From: Todiramphus chloris collaris
Lineage: Eukaryota > Chordata > Aves > Coraciiformes > Alcedinidae
Assembly: GCA_025345505.1 (NCBI GenBank)
Contig: JANVCC010000010.1
Location: forward strand, 40,586,660 to 40,650,659
Direction of reading: 5' to 3'
DNA: 64,000 nucleotides
Of this stretch, positions 24,831 through 37,600 are shown in pieces. Under the pieces are notes generated by a model. That model saw nothing but the letters and a program-made list of their open reading frames with translations, was not told the origin of the DNA and made no database searches. Position numbers and translations under genes: made by a program. The first letter of the stretch is position 1, and each line of letters begins with the position of its first letter.

Positions 24831-26639
24831 ATTGAAATATAATTCCACATGCATCTAAGAGAGTAAAAAGAAAATTCAGTTCTCTCAGTGCTGATTATGA
24901 ACCCTCAGGCACCATTCCTCTCCTTCTAGTAGCAAGTGCTTTGTGCATGCACATAAAGTTGCACTGAGCAAGAAGGATGGCTAATAATATTCCTGTGCAC
25001 ATTCTGATTCAAACAGTAAATCAGGTATGTATTGAGGATTGGAGGGTTGAGAGGGGTAATATTAGGCTCCTTTTTCCACCTGCTATTTTGAAATAATGTC
25101 TAACCTTTCCAGCTTCCTCTGGTAATAGGTTCTTTAATAAATCAAAACAAAGGAAAAAGGGTTAGAAGAGGGAGTGAGGTAGGATAGCTATTACACAAAC
25201 AAATGAAAAAATCCTGTTGTTTGCTACTGAGACAATACTGGACCCATGATTGGTTTCAGTGTTTTCCTAGCCATTTGAGCTGCTGTAAGACAGACTTTTG
25301 GATGTTCCGCATGCATATAATATATTTTGCACAGTTGTGACTTTGAGTTGTACTTAACTATGTACACATCCTGCCAGTGATCTATCAACCTTGCAATTCA
25401 GTGAGTGTGGAAGGAGAGGCAATGTTGGTTTTGTTTTACTTTTCTTTTTTTTCCTTTTTATATGATGATATTTTTTAAGTCTATGTATTTACACAGTCTA
25501 AATCTCTCTATTTGTTTAGCATTATCTGTTGCAAGTATCAGAGTGACATGAGAGAGTCAAAGCTGGGCTGTTGAACCAAAATGTGATTTTTATTCTGAGC
25601 TTTCAGGCACCACTACTTGTGTAATTAGTTGCCTCAGAATGGCGAGCAGATCAGAAGCATAAATGCCTTCAAGGGGGCTTAGACATACTAACAGAAGTTT
25701 ACAATACATCTGAATCAGTATATCCCAATCTAACCCCAGTCTCAGAGGTCTCACTGTGCTGAAGGCTGCTTGAAGGTGGCAGGGCACTTGTCTTATACTT
25801 GCACTGATCTTTGTTCCATGAACATCTGCTATTGGATTTTAGCCCTCAAACAGTACAGATCATGAATTTTGATAAGCTCTTCATCAACTGTTACATGTGG
25901 CATGTCTGGAAGTTAAGCCCTATCAACAAACCTGTGTTTATAGGCTACAAGATTATGTAGGAGTTTTAATTTCTATACTTTAGTTTCATTTTCTGCAGCT
26001 CTACTTACCCTAGAGAATGTAAAATTTTGACCTTTATTTAAAATGTGATTACGTACAGGTGATCATTAGTTGAACACAGGTTATATAAGGGATATAGCTG
26101 GAAAACCATTTCTTTGGAAAGATGTAATAGTTGGAAGATGCACCCATAAGCAAATAAGAAGTAGTAGTAATGAAATCTGATTTTCAGTTGGCTTATTTTG
26201 ACAGAATCGTATTTTACTAAGCTAAGAAGAAGTAGGAGATTCTCTCAAATTCTGGCAAACAAATGATTGCAATGAGCTTCCTTTTCAAGACAAAGTTTTG
26301 GACCAAATGCGTAGCACTGAACATGTTTCAAATACAGGTTTTTGTGAATCCATCACTGTGGTTTGAGTGACATTCAGTACTCAGTTCCCTTCCTTTTGGA
26401 AAATATTCTTATGAATGAAAAATTACTTCCTTGTTTTTGCTTAGTCTGTGAGTCAGTTTAAGAGCATTCCATCAGCAACCAACCTTACCTTTTCCTGGAA
26501 ATGTAAGCACCTGTTGTCAAATACAGGTAACATACAACAACTTGAGTATCTAATACATGCATTGTATGTGCTTAGCTTTGGAGGAGGACTGCTTTTGTTT
26601 CAGCATAGAAATTCCATAACAATAATATTTTATGATCTA
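24831..26639. other. Unique AT-rich stretch
   Basis: No gene or known repeat recognised. A short T-rich run lies at about 25438-25460. Open frames up to 65 codons only. Confidence 0.5.
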
Positions 26640-27300
26640 GTCACATAAAATAATTTATTTACATAGATTGCATCAGGTTCAGATTTTGTCAGTTGCATTT
26701 TTATGTCAGTTGCAAATTTTCTGTCAGCTTTACTCATGTTTCTCCTAGAGTGAGTCAATTATGTCAGAGTGAATATTCAACAAATGAGTTACTTTTTAAT
26801 ATTAAGGTAATACATACAGTACAGTAAATTCTTAGCTTATTAAATTTCTGTAACTTGAATCCTTCCAAGTTTTCCTCTCTATATGGTGTAAGGCTTGTTG
26901 AGATGATTACATTAATAATACATTACTATAAAAATTAAAGTGCATCACAGAGAACATGCTAATAGGTTTCATTGATTTAAACTTGTAAATGGATGCTAGC
27001 AATCAGAAGCCAGGTGCAAAACTGACTTCAAATGAACTGATAGTAATAACAGTGCCAAAATCATCAGCAAGATTCAGAGCTCTGGTGTTGAGGGGAAAAT
27101 AATGTTAAGTATAATGAATTTATTGGACTTAAGCTTGAAGAGTGATGTGAAGTGGACGCACTGGACTATTGCAGAAATGCTCTTTATTGCTGTTATGAAT
27201 TTAAACCTCAATTTAGTAGTTTCACACTTCACTATATAATGTCTCTGAATTTGGTTTCACAATTTAAGATTTGAAAATCCTTATGGGGTAAGACTAGGTT
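26640..27300. other. Candidate conserved non-coding element(s)
   Basis: Repeat-free AT-rich sequence with several words typical of developmental enhancer sequence, such as 'gtcagttgcaaattttctgtc' in two related versions near 26688-26730 (gtcagttgcattt / gtcagttgcaaat), and 'ctctttattgctgttatgaa' near 27180. No open frame of note. Based only on texture; conservation cannot be tested from one sequence. Confidence 0.2.
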
Positions 27301-28440
27301 TATGCTATGCAAATGATGGAAGGTAATTTTTTTTAAGCATAAATTTAGATTTCAATGAATCAGAAAACCAGAATATTTAGCACCATATGAGAGGATTATT
27401 TTGTTTTATTAACAAATAGTAATGCATTGTGCTTTGTAGAGATCTGGAGTCATGTTCTTATTTGGGTCTCTCTAAGTTTTGATTTAGAGGTGCACTTTAA
27501 GGTGATTTCACACTTGCAAGTGACTTTGAACTTTCTAACTTGCATAGGTGATGCTGTTAAATTTGGTCTCGGAGACAATCTTTTAAAATCGATTAATGTT
27601 GAACCTTCAAATGTCAAGTTCACTGCTGCATATTGAATTTCTTTAAGAATTTGTTTCTGTCCAGAGTGGGCAAATGTTCAGTTTTGTGTATGAAGAGTGG
27701 AAGCTTGTGGTCTGGAAAATAAGGCTATTGTCAAGTGTTTTCTAATTACTTTAAATACTATGATTTGGCTACCTTGTTGTTGTTTTGTCTTGAAGACCTC
27801 TTCTGCAACTTTAGTATCACATCAACAATGTTAAGAAACTGACTCTTTTTTTTTTATGGTAACCCTTACTGGGTAATTTATTTTTTCCCCCAAATTTTTT
27901 TTTTTTTTAAATATTGTTCCTGTCTCTGTCATAGCATAGCCCTTTAGAAAGCTTATCTGGAATCTCTGCAGGATGCAGAGGATTATTGATATCCTAAATG
28001 CACAAACTTGAAGTTAGAAATGGGGACTTGTAGAAAATCACAGAGGAAACTAGTATCAGATCTGGAAATTGAATCCAGATTTTAGCACATAACTGTAACA
28101 ATGCATATCAGCTGGCTACTATCCATGTCCTTATTTCCTGGAAATTTAAACTTCAGGCAGGGAGCTTTGGAGATACCAGGCAAGATCAGACTGTTGAGAT
28201 TCTTGTGGCTTATTGTAGAAAACTTTAATTCTATAATATACCACTCTTCCTTTTTACAAGGGGTAGTTTGAATCTGCATGATGGTCTACCCTGAGAACTT
28301 GCCAAGTAGCTGAGCCAGATGTGCCTTACTCTGCAAGAACCTCTCTGTAGAAAAAGACAGAAAAAAAAATGCAAATAGAGAAGAGAATCCAACAAAAGCA
28401 AATATGGGAATGGACATATTAAATCTGTCTTGAAATATGT
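27301..28440. other. Unique AT-rich stretch
   Basis: No gene seen. T runs at about 27846-27856 and 27895-27909. Short frames only. Confidence 0.5.
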
Positions 28441-28535
28441 TTTTTTTTCATGAATTGTTTGTTTTTTAACTAGGACATGGAAAAGGGTAGGAAAGAAAAA
28501 AAAAAAGGAAAAAAAAAAAAAAACCCCAAAAAAGG
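28441..28535. repeat. T run followed by A-rich run with A-CCCC-A
   Basis: A T-rich segment at about 28440-28448 is followed 50 bases later by A-rich DNA. That DNA ends in A15-CCCC-A6 (28509-28533). The Phe-rich minus-strand open frame here comes from the A tract. Confidence 0.8.
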
Positions 28536-31534
28536 CCAGGTATCCCATATGGAACTAAGTTAGCATTGGACTTCATTGCTTATTTTGTGTACTGGGGCAT
28601 GGACATTCCCAGGGTTGAATCCAGGTGTGTTGCTGTTTAGGTAGTGGACAGTGAAAAGTTACTGGGCACGGCCCTTTGCTGGTGGGGAGGGCTATTGCTC
28701 AGCCAGCCACCCCTCCTTCTTACCTGATATGCACTCCTGGAGATTGCCAGCACAAATGTAGTCTTAAAAACTGTGACAGTTTGTGCCTATTTTTCTGCTG
28801 CCAGGGAATTGTTTGTCTCTGGGATATTTTTGCATCAGTTAGGTTCTGCCATTTTTATTTTGTTTTCTGTGGGTGTGTGCTTTAGAAATATCAAATAGAC
28901 ATCTAATACAGCGTGTATTGTAAAGCTTGGGTATCTTGTACATATTTAACTGCCCTGTAAAATTTGACAAAAGAATAAATGCAAATGACTTTTCATGGCT
29001 GCCTGCTTAACTCAGTCTTTGTGAGCTGTCTGGGAGGCTGTATACATGTGGGGGGTATTGCAGATTGATAATAAAGAGGATGGGCCTTTAAAAACTGGCA
29101 GGGAATGTCAGGGCAATATATTAACTCTTAAGTCCTTTAGTCTTGGTTAAATCATTCACTGGTAACAGAATAAGTCTCTATTAAAGTGTCATGGGCTATA
29201 TAGCTGTTTAATTCCTTTGTTTGCTCTCTTGCCTATGGTGGGGCTGCAGGGAAGAAGGCAGCTGCCTGTTTGCCTTGTCCTGTCTGCTGTGCACTGGGTT
29301 CAATGAATGCTGTGGAAGAAGGATGACAGCTTGTTCCCAGAGGGGGGAAAAAAAGAGTGTACAGGAGGATGGTAATTCCCAGGAACAGCAAGAAAGAAAA
29401 CACATGAGAGGATGCTGGGGCGACTTTCTATGTGGTCCCTTTGGGTCTCAAGAATCTTAAGGGGAGGAGAGGGTAAGATGCATCTGAGAGGGTGAATGCA
29501 TGATCAAAAGAATACTTTCAGAAAGGGCTGGCTGAGCAGAGGGGAGGTGGGTTTGCAAGTCGGGGACTGTTATCCTGCCTAACCCACCAGAGAGGAGTTG
29601 CCTCTGTGTTAAAAGGCCCTTGCTTATATTCTAGTAAAACCCATCATGGGAAACTCAAAGCCCTTTTCATTTTCTTTGGGGTGCTGAATGTAAGAAAGGT
29701 GTAGTCAGGGTTGTTTGAAAGGTCATGACTCAGCCAAGGGGTCATTGGGCAAAGATTCCTTATTTTTGAAATATTAGTACGCAGAAAAAACACATTTTAT
29801 CTGGTTCACTTCAGTCCCAAAACATTGCAAATGGTAGTGAGATAAGTATCTATAGGTACAAGGTGTTATTAGTGAAAAGTTGATTCAAAGTTGATTCAAA
29901 TCCTAATTTGTTGCTGTGTCATTTATTTCTCTAGAAATGCACTCAAAATTCATCAAGGTTTTCTTTTTCTTAATCTTGCCCCAGAATGGATTTTCTGATT
30001 TTCTTCTTACATAATTGAGGCTTGGCTAAACAGGAAAAAAAAAAAAAGATGTTTGAAAGTTCATATTAGAAAGCTGTGTGTGTAGGAAGAGATAAGCTGA
30101 GGTTTGAAAAAATACAACAGTTAATTACAGTTGAGGAGGTTGTGGCGGTGGGAAACTATAGCGGGCTGGCATGTTTACCTGCAGTCTCCTGTTCTTTTGT
30201 CTAAAATACACAATGGAAAGAAAATGGGGAAAATGTTCCACGAGCATCTTTTCTTTTTCTTTTTTTTTTTGACTCGGAAGCATATCTGACTAATTTCTCA
30301 TACAGTAGTGGCAGTCGCATAATATATTCTCCACGTGTCTCAGTTGTCATTTTTGCATACTGATGTTCAAATAAGAATTGGTAACTCAGTCATTTTTTCA
30401 ATTTTTTTTTTTTTACACAAAACATTCATTGAAAGGAACTTCAAAAACATGAATGCTAGTTGTGAATTCATTATTTTCAGATTATTCTCTTGTGCATTCT
30501 GTTTATGGCACTGACAGCACTGAATAACATTGCTGGCCTTCTTACGTAGCACCATATTATTATTATTAATATTATTGCTTGGTGTTTTTAATTGTAATGT
30601 TCATTACAGATTTTATGAGGTGTGGATTAAAGGTAAAAATCTCTGGAGTTTAGCTGACAATAATCATGCTGGGGGTTTCAATTATAGAATAATTCTTCCA
30701 ATTATTCTGCTTAATTTTAGGATGCAAAGGTCACAGGAATAAATTTTCTTTGTATGAATAAACACTGGGGAAATTGTTGAGGACCTAAGTATTATCATAT
30801 GAGATGACAGTCCATTCTGTCAGTCTAGATACTTGCAGGTCACTGTGATGGCAAACCCATGCAGTTTTATTAGCCATGATGCTAATACAGAGAAATTTTA
30901 AGGGAGCCTTTGAAAGTGTTCCCTGTGAGGCTGGCTGGTGTAGTAAAGCCACTGAAGTAATCCATAGGCTTTGCCGTGAACACAGGTAGGTCAACACAGT
31001 ATTTTGGTGGATTTCAGCCTTTTGGTTTTTTAATAGCATGGGAAGGGCTAGAGTAGGGAGTTACAGATGTGTGAATGTTCTAAAGCTCCTTTGCTCTCTC
31101 CTGTGTAAAACTTCATCAGTAGCGGTCAGTCAGCTCTCTGCCCAATTTTACTCGTCCTTCATTTAGGAATTAAGATGTTTTCCCTACTAGAAAAGATGCA
31201 TTGGTTTGCTTGGTGCTTTTGGATTTTTCAAGAACCTCCAAGGAATGGCTGCAATATAGGAATAGCACAGAATATTACTACATTTTAGTATTTTAATCAC
31301 AAGGTCATGGGAAATTACTTCTTTGGATCCTCCTCTGCTTCTGCTTCACTTGAATGTTAAACAATCCTGTAGACATTGTACTTGCTACCTATAATTTCCA
31401 CAGCCATTAATCACATAAATGTCGTATGTAGAGTGCAGTGGTGTCAGGACACTCTTCAGGTGCTTTCTTCAGATACTGTTGTTCAGCTCCTCAGGTACTG
31501 GAGCCTGCCATGGGGCACCAGCATGTCTACTGGA
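28536..31534. other. Unique stretch of about 3 kb
   Basis: No gene recognised. A G- and purine-rich patch occurs at about 29325-29560. A perfect 11-bp tandem duplication (aaagttgattc) lies at 29876-29897. T or A runs occur near 30031-30046, 30251-30270 and 30402-30414, and an ATT run near 30549-30566. Confidence 0.5.
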
Positions 31535-31706
31535 GCAGGTGGCCCAGAGAGATTGGGGTGCCCTTGGAGGCCTTTGAAACACAACTTGGCAGGACCCAAA
31601 CAGCCTGCTCTGACTTTGAAGGTAGCTTTGCTTTGTGCAGGGAGTTGGACTAGATAGACTGGAAAGGACCTCTGGAGGCTAAATCATTTTATAATCCTAT
31701 AATTTG
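31535..31706 (+). mobile_element. CR1 LINE 3' end fragment
   Basis: Plus-strand CR1 3' UTR. 'ggtggcccagagagattgg' matches the family's 'gctgcccagagaggctgtgg' block. 'ggagttggactagatagac' and 'tggaaaggacctctggaggc' follow. A degraded octamer tail (cattttataatcctataat) ends near 31706. No ORF remains. The sequence upstream to about 31438 may be a more diverged part of the same copy, but I could not support it. Confidence 0.88.
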
Positions 31707-32914
31707 ACCTCAGATATGTTTTCCTCCACGACTGCAGATATGTTTTCCCCCACTTCTCCCTGCCCTCCGTTCTGTCTTTCCATGTATTTCTTGTTCCACT
31801 TCCTTTTCTGAGCAAAGTATCCATATCGGAACCAGCAGACTGTAACTAAAAGTGTAACTCTCCCTTGTCTCAATTAGTTTTGCTGTCTCAGCATTGTGGG
31901 CATGTATACGAAGTTTGTAATGGCTAATGGAATACAGCTGAGTGAAAATACATAATGCTATATAAAGACTGATACTTGGGAACATGGGAAAGGATAAGAG
32001 AAGATGAAAGGCATCCAGTTTTTCAGAAGAAAAACTCTAATGGAGATCTGTCAAGAGGAGACCTTTGGCTGAGAAATGAAGAACAGCTTTATTCCTGTGT
32101 ATAAATAGAATTCAGAGCTCCCAGACACAGCAAAATAAAAAAAGCAAAGAGATTTGTCACTTGGATGTAAAGGAAATGTGGGAGATTTATGTCCCTACAC
32201 TAAAAAAATCTCATGTATATAAAGCAGTCAACCATTTTAGTTTTGTCAAATGAGAGGGGAATAATTATTCGTTCTGGTTGATGTTCTATAAAGGAATGTG
32301 CTTATTCAAACTAGAATGCATCTGATAGAAAATGAAAAATTTTGCCTGCTTTGTCTTTATAGAAATCTGGTTCCTTTCTTTATTGTGACTTTCAAAAGGA
32401 AGAAAAAAACTGTGTTAGTAAGGATTAAAAAAAAAAATACCCCAAAACTCCCAAACCAAAAACTTCCTTCTGCAGAGCAAAAAACCAAGTATCATTGCAA
32501 TTCATTTTAACTTGTTTAACATAAAAATAATAAAACCAAAAAAACAAAACGGGGAGTAAGAATTGTAAGTGAAACCTTGCTATAGAGTTACAAGGTTAAG
32601 TGATTTGGGATATGCTGTGGATCACCAACAAATTGTGATGGAGATCATCTTGTGGAAGCATTATTTTAATTTACCTCTGAAATATTCAAATGTGAAGCTA
32701 TTTACATATGCCTCCTCATGTGTAAGGTTAGCTGTGTTTTAGTGTATACTAGGTAAGGTCCATTGCCACCTCATGCGTTTAAGAAACCGTAATGAGTTTC
32801 AGTGATCCCTGTGATCTGGGGAAAGAAGAGAAGCATATGTGGGGGTGTGTGTGTAAATATCTGTGAAGATCTGCTGAAAATCTCTTTCTGGATTCTCTAA
32901 ATAAATAATTTCAT
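31707..32914. other. Unique stretch with A-rich runs
   Basis: No gene seen. A-rich, C-interrupted sequence lies at 32397-32470 and near 32521-32552. Otherwise unremarkable. Confidence 0.5.
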
Positions 32915-33440
32915 GAATGCACAGTTAGTAAGTTTGCTGATGGTACTAAAATGGGAGGTGCTGTTGACTCTGAAGGGACAAGAGGTCTTGCAGAGGGATT
33001 TGGATGAGTTGGAGCACTGGGTGATCACCAATGGTATGAAGTTGACCAAGAACAGGTGCTGGATTCTGCACCTGGGATGGAGTAATGCTGGACACAGCTC
33101 TAAATTAGGAGAGGAGTAGCTGGAGAGCAGCTGTGCAGAAAGGGGCTTTGGGGTGCTGGTTGACAGGAGGCTCAACAAGAGTCAGCAGTGTGTATTGTGG
33201 CAGCCAGGAGGGCAAACCCCATCCTGGGGTGCATCAAACACAGCACAAACAACCGGTTACAAGAGGTGATTATCCCTCTGCATGTAAGTGCTAGTGCAGC
33301 ATCACCTTAAGCATTGTGTGTCATTCTGGGCCCCACCGTTCGCAAAGGATGTGAAGGTCCTTGGATGCATCCCAAAGAGGACACCAAATTTGGTGAAGAA
33401 GCCAGCAGACATACACTCTGAGGGGCAGCTGAGGTAGCAG
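32915..33440 (+). mobile_element. CR1 LINE fragment, ORF2 downstream of RT core
   Basis: Plus-strand CR1 ORF2 DNA. It starts just after the position of the RT catalytic box (gtttgctgatggtactaaaa is the FADGTK-type sequence). It continues in the frame of an open stretch (32913-33119) containing DLDELEHW and LHLGWSNAG, which match the family's DLDxLExW and LHLGxxN signatures. Nucleotide homology then runs through 'catcctggggtgcatcaaac' and 'cattctgggccccacc' to 'tctgaggggcagctgagg' near 33436. No intact ORF; several frame changes. The 3' UTR and octamer tail are absent. Confidence 0.9.
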
Positions 33441-34620
33441 CAGGAAGACAGGCCCAGCAGAGACTGTATCCTGAAGAGTGAAAACATGAAGAATGAGCAT
33501 CAGGACCAACCACACACAAAAGAAGAAGAGATATGTGGTACTGTGGGGTGTTTTCCAGTGTAGGACATGTTTCAATGACAAGCATCCTTCTTGCTTTCCA
33601 AACCTTGCTCTGCTGCTGTGCTCCTTGTGCTGCTTGTGCCTACCCAGTGCTTGTCTTGCGACTGCAGGTACAGCTGGAAGGTGGCAGCTGCGGATGGGAC
33701 AACAAAGCTGGAGCCCTTCCAAACAGACGTTGTTGTGCACAAGCAGGAACTCCACTGAGGATATGGAGCCAAGGGAAGAGCAGAGCTCACTCCTGCTACA
33801 AGCTCCCCTTGGTTGGGAGAGCCCAAGAGAGCCTGGGCATTAGTGGTGCCTGGAGTTGCAAGAGCAGGGGGCAAGAACTGAGCTAAAAGGGCCCAGAGAT
33901 GGCCTGATAAGGAGCTGTGCTCAGTGCTACAGAAGAAAAGAAGCAACTCTCGAGGAGCCCAAGAAAGCCTCCCTGACAGTCTAGAGAAAGGTTCCTCCCC
34001 TTAGACACGCGGCACTAGGGACACTTCAGTAGTGCATGAGCAGATGGCAGTGAACCTGCCAAAAGGGAGCAGAGGAACCATACCTTGCCAAGAGCTGTGC
34101 TCCATGCTGCAGAGGAAGGCAAAGAAACCCCAGGGCCCCGTACCAATCAAGAGGTGCAGCTCCTCTGGTAGACACACCCATCGGCAATGTTTACGTGGGA
34201 TACAAAACATAGTGCACTGGTGATCCCAACCCTCTGAGCTGTGGTGTTCAGTCAGTTCAGAAGCTAAAGCAAAACAGCTGGGGAGCACTGCCCTGGAAAT
34301 ATCAATGGCAGCTGTGCTGTGCCAGGAATCAGAAAGAGTTGTGCTGATCGTAAAGAAATTAAAATAGGAGCTACAGCACGCAGGACTGCGCTGCTGGAGT
34401 ACCAGAGTCATTGTTTGGGTCAAAGCAGGTGCAAAAACGAACAGGTTTGGCAAAGTAACCAAGGGTTCACAGCAAACGGCTTAGTGTCGGGGTGGAGAAG
34501 GTGGCTTGTACAGAAGAACCACACTAATGAGGAAACATGGGGCATGAGTTGAGGAGGGAGGTGCTAGTAGACTACAATGAACCGTGGCCTTGCAAGCACC
34601 AGCTTGTGCACACAGTTACC
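33441..34620. other. Unidentified GC-richer block with weak internal repeats
   Basis: Directly after the CR1 fragment the base composition rises above the surroundings for about 1.1 kb. Related words recur: gagctgtgctcagtgctaca (33912-33931) and gagctgtgctccatgctgca (34092-34111), and gagcccaagagagcctggg near 33819 and gagcccaagaaagcctccc near 33955. The longest frame is 153 codons on the minus strand (34001-34462), and another of 144 codons lies at 33321-33755; neither has a domain I know. The 'gcagaggaaggcaaagaaa' word resembles, from memory, a repeat common in sauropsid LINE-like sequences, which makes an old transposon the likeliest origin. It is not classified. Confidence 0.4.
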
Positions 34621-37600
34621 CTCCTTAAATTGGTCTTTGCTAGTTGCTGTCAGTGGCTAGTCCGATGAGTATTCTGAATTTCAGATGTTCAGTAGGACTT
34701 GCTATGATTTGGTTCTGGTTAAGGTAATAATACTTGTATCTTTTAATTTTTTTTTTTTTTTAACGGCAATGACATTTATCTAATAGGGTACTTCTTAAAC
34801 TTCTGCTTTTTCTTATTAATAACTGAGGGCAATTAAAAAAAAGTAATGAGTTTTCTTACTTTTGTGAAATGCACAATAAACAGCATTGCCCATACAACAT
34901 GATACTTTGACAATTAGCATCTTTGAAACGCCATAATAAATGAGTGGAAAAAAAATCATAATTACAGTTTAGTGGTCAGGGCCCAGGGACACCTTAAGAA
35001 AAGGATAAAATGCAGATATAATACCTCATATCAACTATATATATATATTTTTTTTATCCTAAGTAATAAAAATTAAATTCAAACAGATAGAAATCTTCAC
35101 CTAGGAGGGGCGACTTGTGCAGGTAATATGTAATGAACGTTTGTGAAATGTCTTTTTGTCTTGTGCTTCTCTTCAAAAGTCATTTGCTATCATCTTTATG
35201 GTTGTTGTGATCACTGTTACAGAAAGTACCTCAACATTCTCACTCGTCAAAATTTTTCTGTGAATCTGACAGTTGGTGCCCAAACAAAGTCATTACCTAA
35301 AGGTACAGCGGAAAAGAGAATGTGCTGCTATTATTACTTTTGAAGAGAAGACTTATTTTTAAACTCTGCTCAGCCTGCTATTGTGTGCATGCTGTTTTTA
35401 CCTTGTTATTAAAATATCACAACAGAGATCAAACTCAGCTGTGATGAAGAACATGCCATCTGTATGTAATTCTTAAAAGTATAATATGGTAATAGTCATG
35501 TAGAAAAAAAAATTCAGAACTTATTGAGCTTTTTTGAAAACCAGGCTGGGTTTAAATATGCATAGTGGATTTTTTTGGGAGGTTATTAAGATAGAATGGA
35601 AATGCAAGTATTTGGGTCAAGTTTTCATGTGTGTGTGAAATGTACTAAATGCAAGTGGTTTGGGAAGGTATCTCACCCCTAAACACAGGGCTAAGAGGGA
35701 TTTGGTTATCTCTTGTACGTCACGGGGTGGCTGAAGGCAGCTCTTGTTGATGCTACCAGTGACAGCCCCTTCCAGGCTTTCGTAAACACATGGAGTGAAA
35801 TGACTTTCTCTCCCATATATGTTTCTGAAGTATGCAAAAGGGATACAATAATTAAGTCCCTTGCTTCATCCTGTCCTCGTGCTATTCTCTTGTTCTCTTG
35901 TGTTACAGATTTGTGTCTCACTAAGCTCCACTGAAACACGCAGAAGCTATCTAGGTTGCCATTTCATAACTCAGGTAATGACCATTTCCTTCAGAGCAGG
36001 GTATGGGTGTGAGAGAGGATAAGAAGTAAGAAGGGAGGTGAGTCTGTAATTCCCCAATGCTCTTGCAAGTGGCATAGCAATATCTGCAGTAATACAATAA
36101 GCAAGGAATGTAATACTTCATCTTCTGCGTTACTGGTTATTGCACAGGCTTATTTACTCTGCTTGCCAGTAGTAAAGCAAAATCTTAGAAACTTGATTAA
36201 GGTAGTTCATAGCTGTTTGTCACCTTTTTAGGAGTAAAGTGAGAGGACTTTGCTTTTAACAGAAGATATAGCAGGTGTACCAATAATGGCTGAAGAATGG
36301 TTGCCTTAGTCTTCAGAAATTACATTCAGTGGGGGAAAATGCACATCTCGCAGCCAAACATTCCTTCACTCTCCCTCATGGCATGGACATATAGAAGTGT
36401 CCTAGTGAACTGGGGTGTATGGGAAGGCTGTTGTGATGGTAGAAGAACTTTGATCCACTGTGGAAAGGGTCCAACCGACTGTCTTGAGAATCAGAAAGTG
36501 AATGGAAAAACACAGTCCATGGGAAGCAAAGCTATTGCATTTTTCTTGTCAAACTTCACTGAGACTGATTAAGCATTTCTGTGCTCCAGTTTTCTTCAGA
36601 GAGCAGTAAGTTTTGTCACCCTGCTCCTGTTTTCTGCCTACAGAAAATCTGGTTTTGTTAGTGTGTCTTGTTTGGTCTTTTTTAATGCAAGTATGATGAT
36701 ACAAGATATACCTGCCTTATTTGAGGGGTGATTTTGTGCTCTGTTAAGATTAAATAGTCTTATGCAAGTTGTGCAGGGGAAAATGTTAGCTTAAGCTGTA
36801 TTTTTTTCTCTGGATACCTTATTCCAGTGGCTTAAGACTGGATGGGGAACTGTTGGTTCTAACTTTCTTGAAAAAGTTTGTATAACCATTCATTCCATGG
36901 GATAGCAGAAGTGTAGCTAAGAGAGGACTGTAGGTAATGCTTACTGTCTGAAAACACATTTTGTGCTTGTATGTAATAAAGCCTTAGAATATGGCACTCT
37001 GCACAGTGGATACAAAACTCTGTATTATCTTCCTAGTTGAGCAAGGCAGGCCAGAAAATGGTATGGACTGCTGTCTGGATATCTCTTTCAAGTGTATGCT
37101 TGTGTTGCTTTAAAATACAGATATTTGATATCTCTGAAGACTGAGGTGGACCAAGTTAAATGCTTGTATGTATTTGGCTTGACATGGACTGACCACTTTG
37201 ATCTAGATACAATTATCAGAGGAGGCAGGAAGGGAGTACAGAAGTCAAGAGTGTAGTTGTCCTTCTTGGCCCTGTATTCTCTTGCTGTGACTAGTATGTT
37301 CCTGGAGAGAGCAGTGAGGACAAAAGGAGGGCACAAGGTGTGCTCTCGCCTTGCTGTCTTATTGGGCTAGTGCCAGGTAGGTGGTTGTGGAAAGCTCTCA
37401 GCCTTTGAATAAGAAATGTCTGGCACTGTTGTTAGTGCTTGCATTTTTTAGGCAAGGAATAGGCATATTTCTGTGAGATATTCTAGTTCATCATATTCCC
37501 AACTTGCGCTGGCCCGAGGCCAAGAGCACTGAGCCTTATCACCCCTCAGCAACATCCTAGCTGGTGCTTGTTAGGGCCCTGAACTGTTACAGATTTCTTC

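Noticed and set aside
28231-28548. Phe-rich minus-strand frame with apparent membrane segment
   Set aside because: The hydrophobic run comes from poly-A DNA read on the minus strand.
33493-33946. Several overlapping frames of 116-124 codons on both strands
   Set aside because: Overlapping on both strands without motifs; a result of higher GC, not of coding.
34001-34462. 153-codon minus-strand open frame
   Set aside because: No domain recognised; lies in the GC-richer repeat-like block, where stop codons are rarer.
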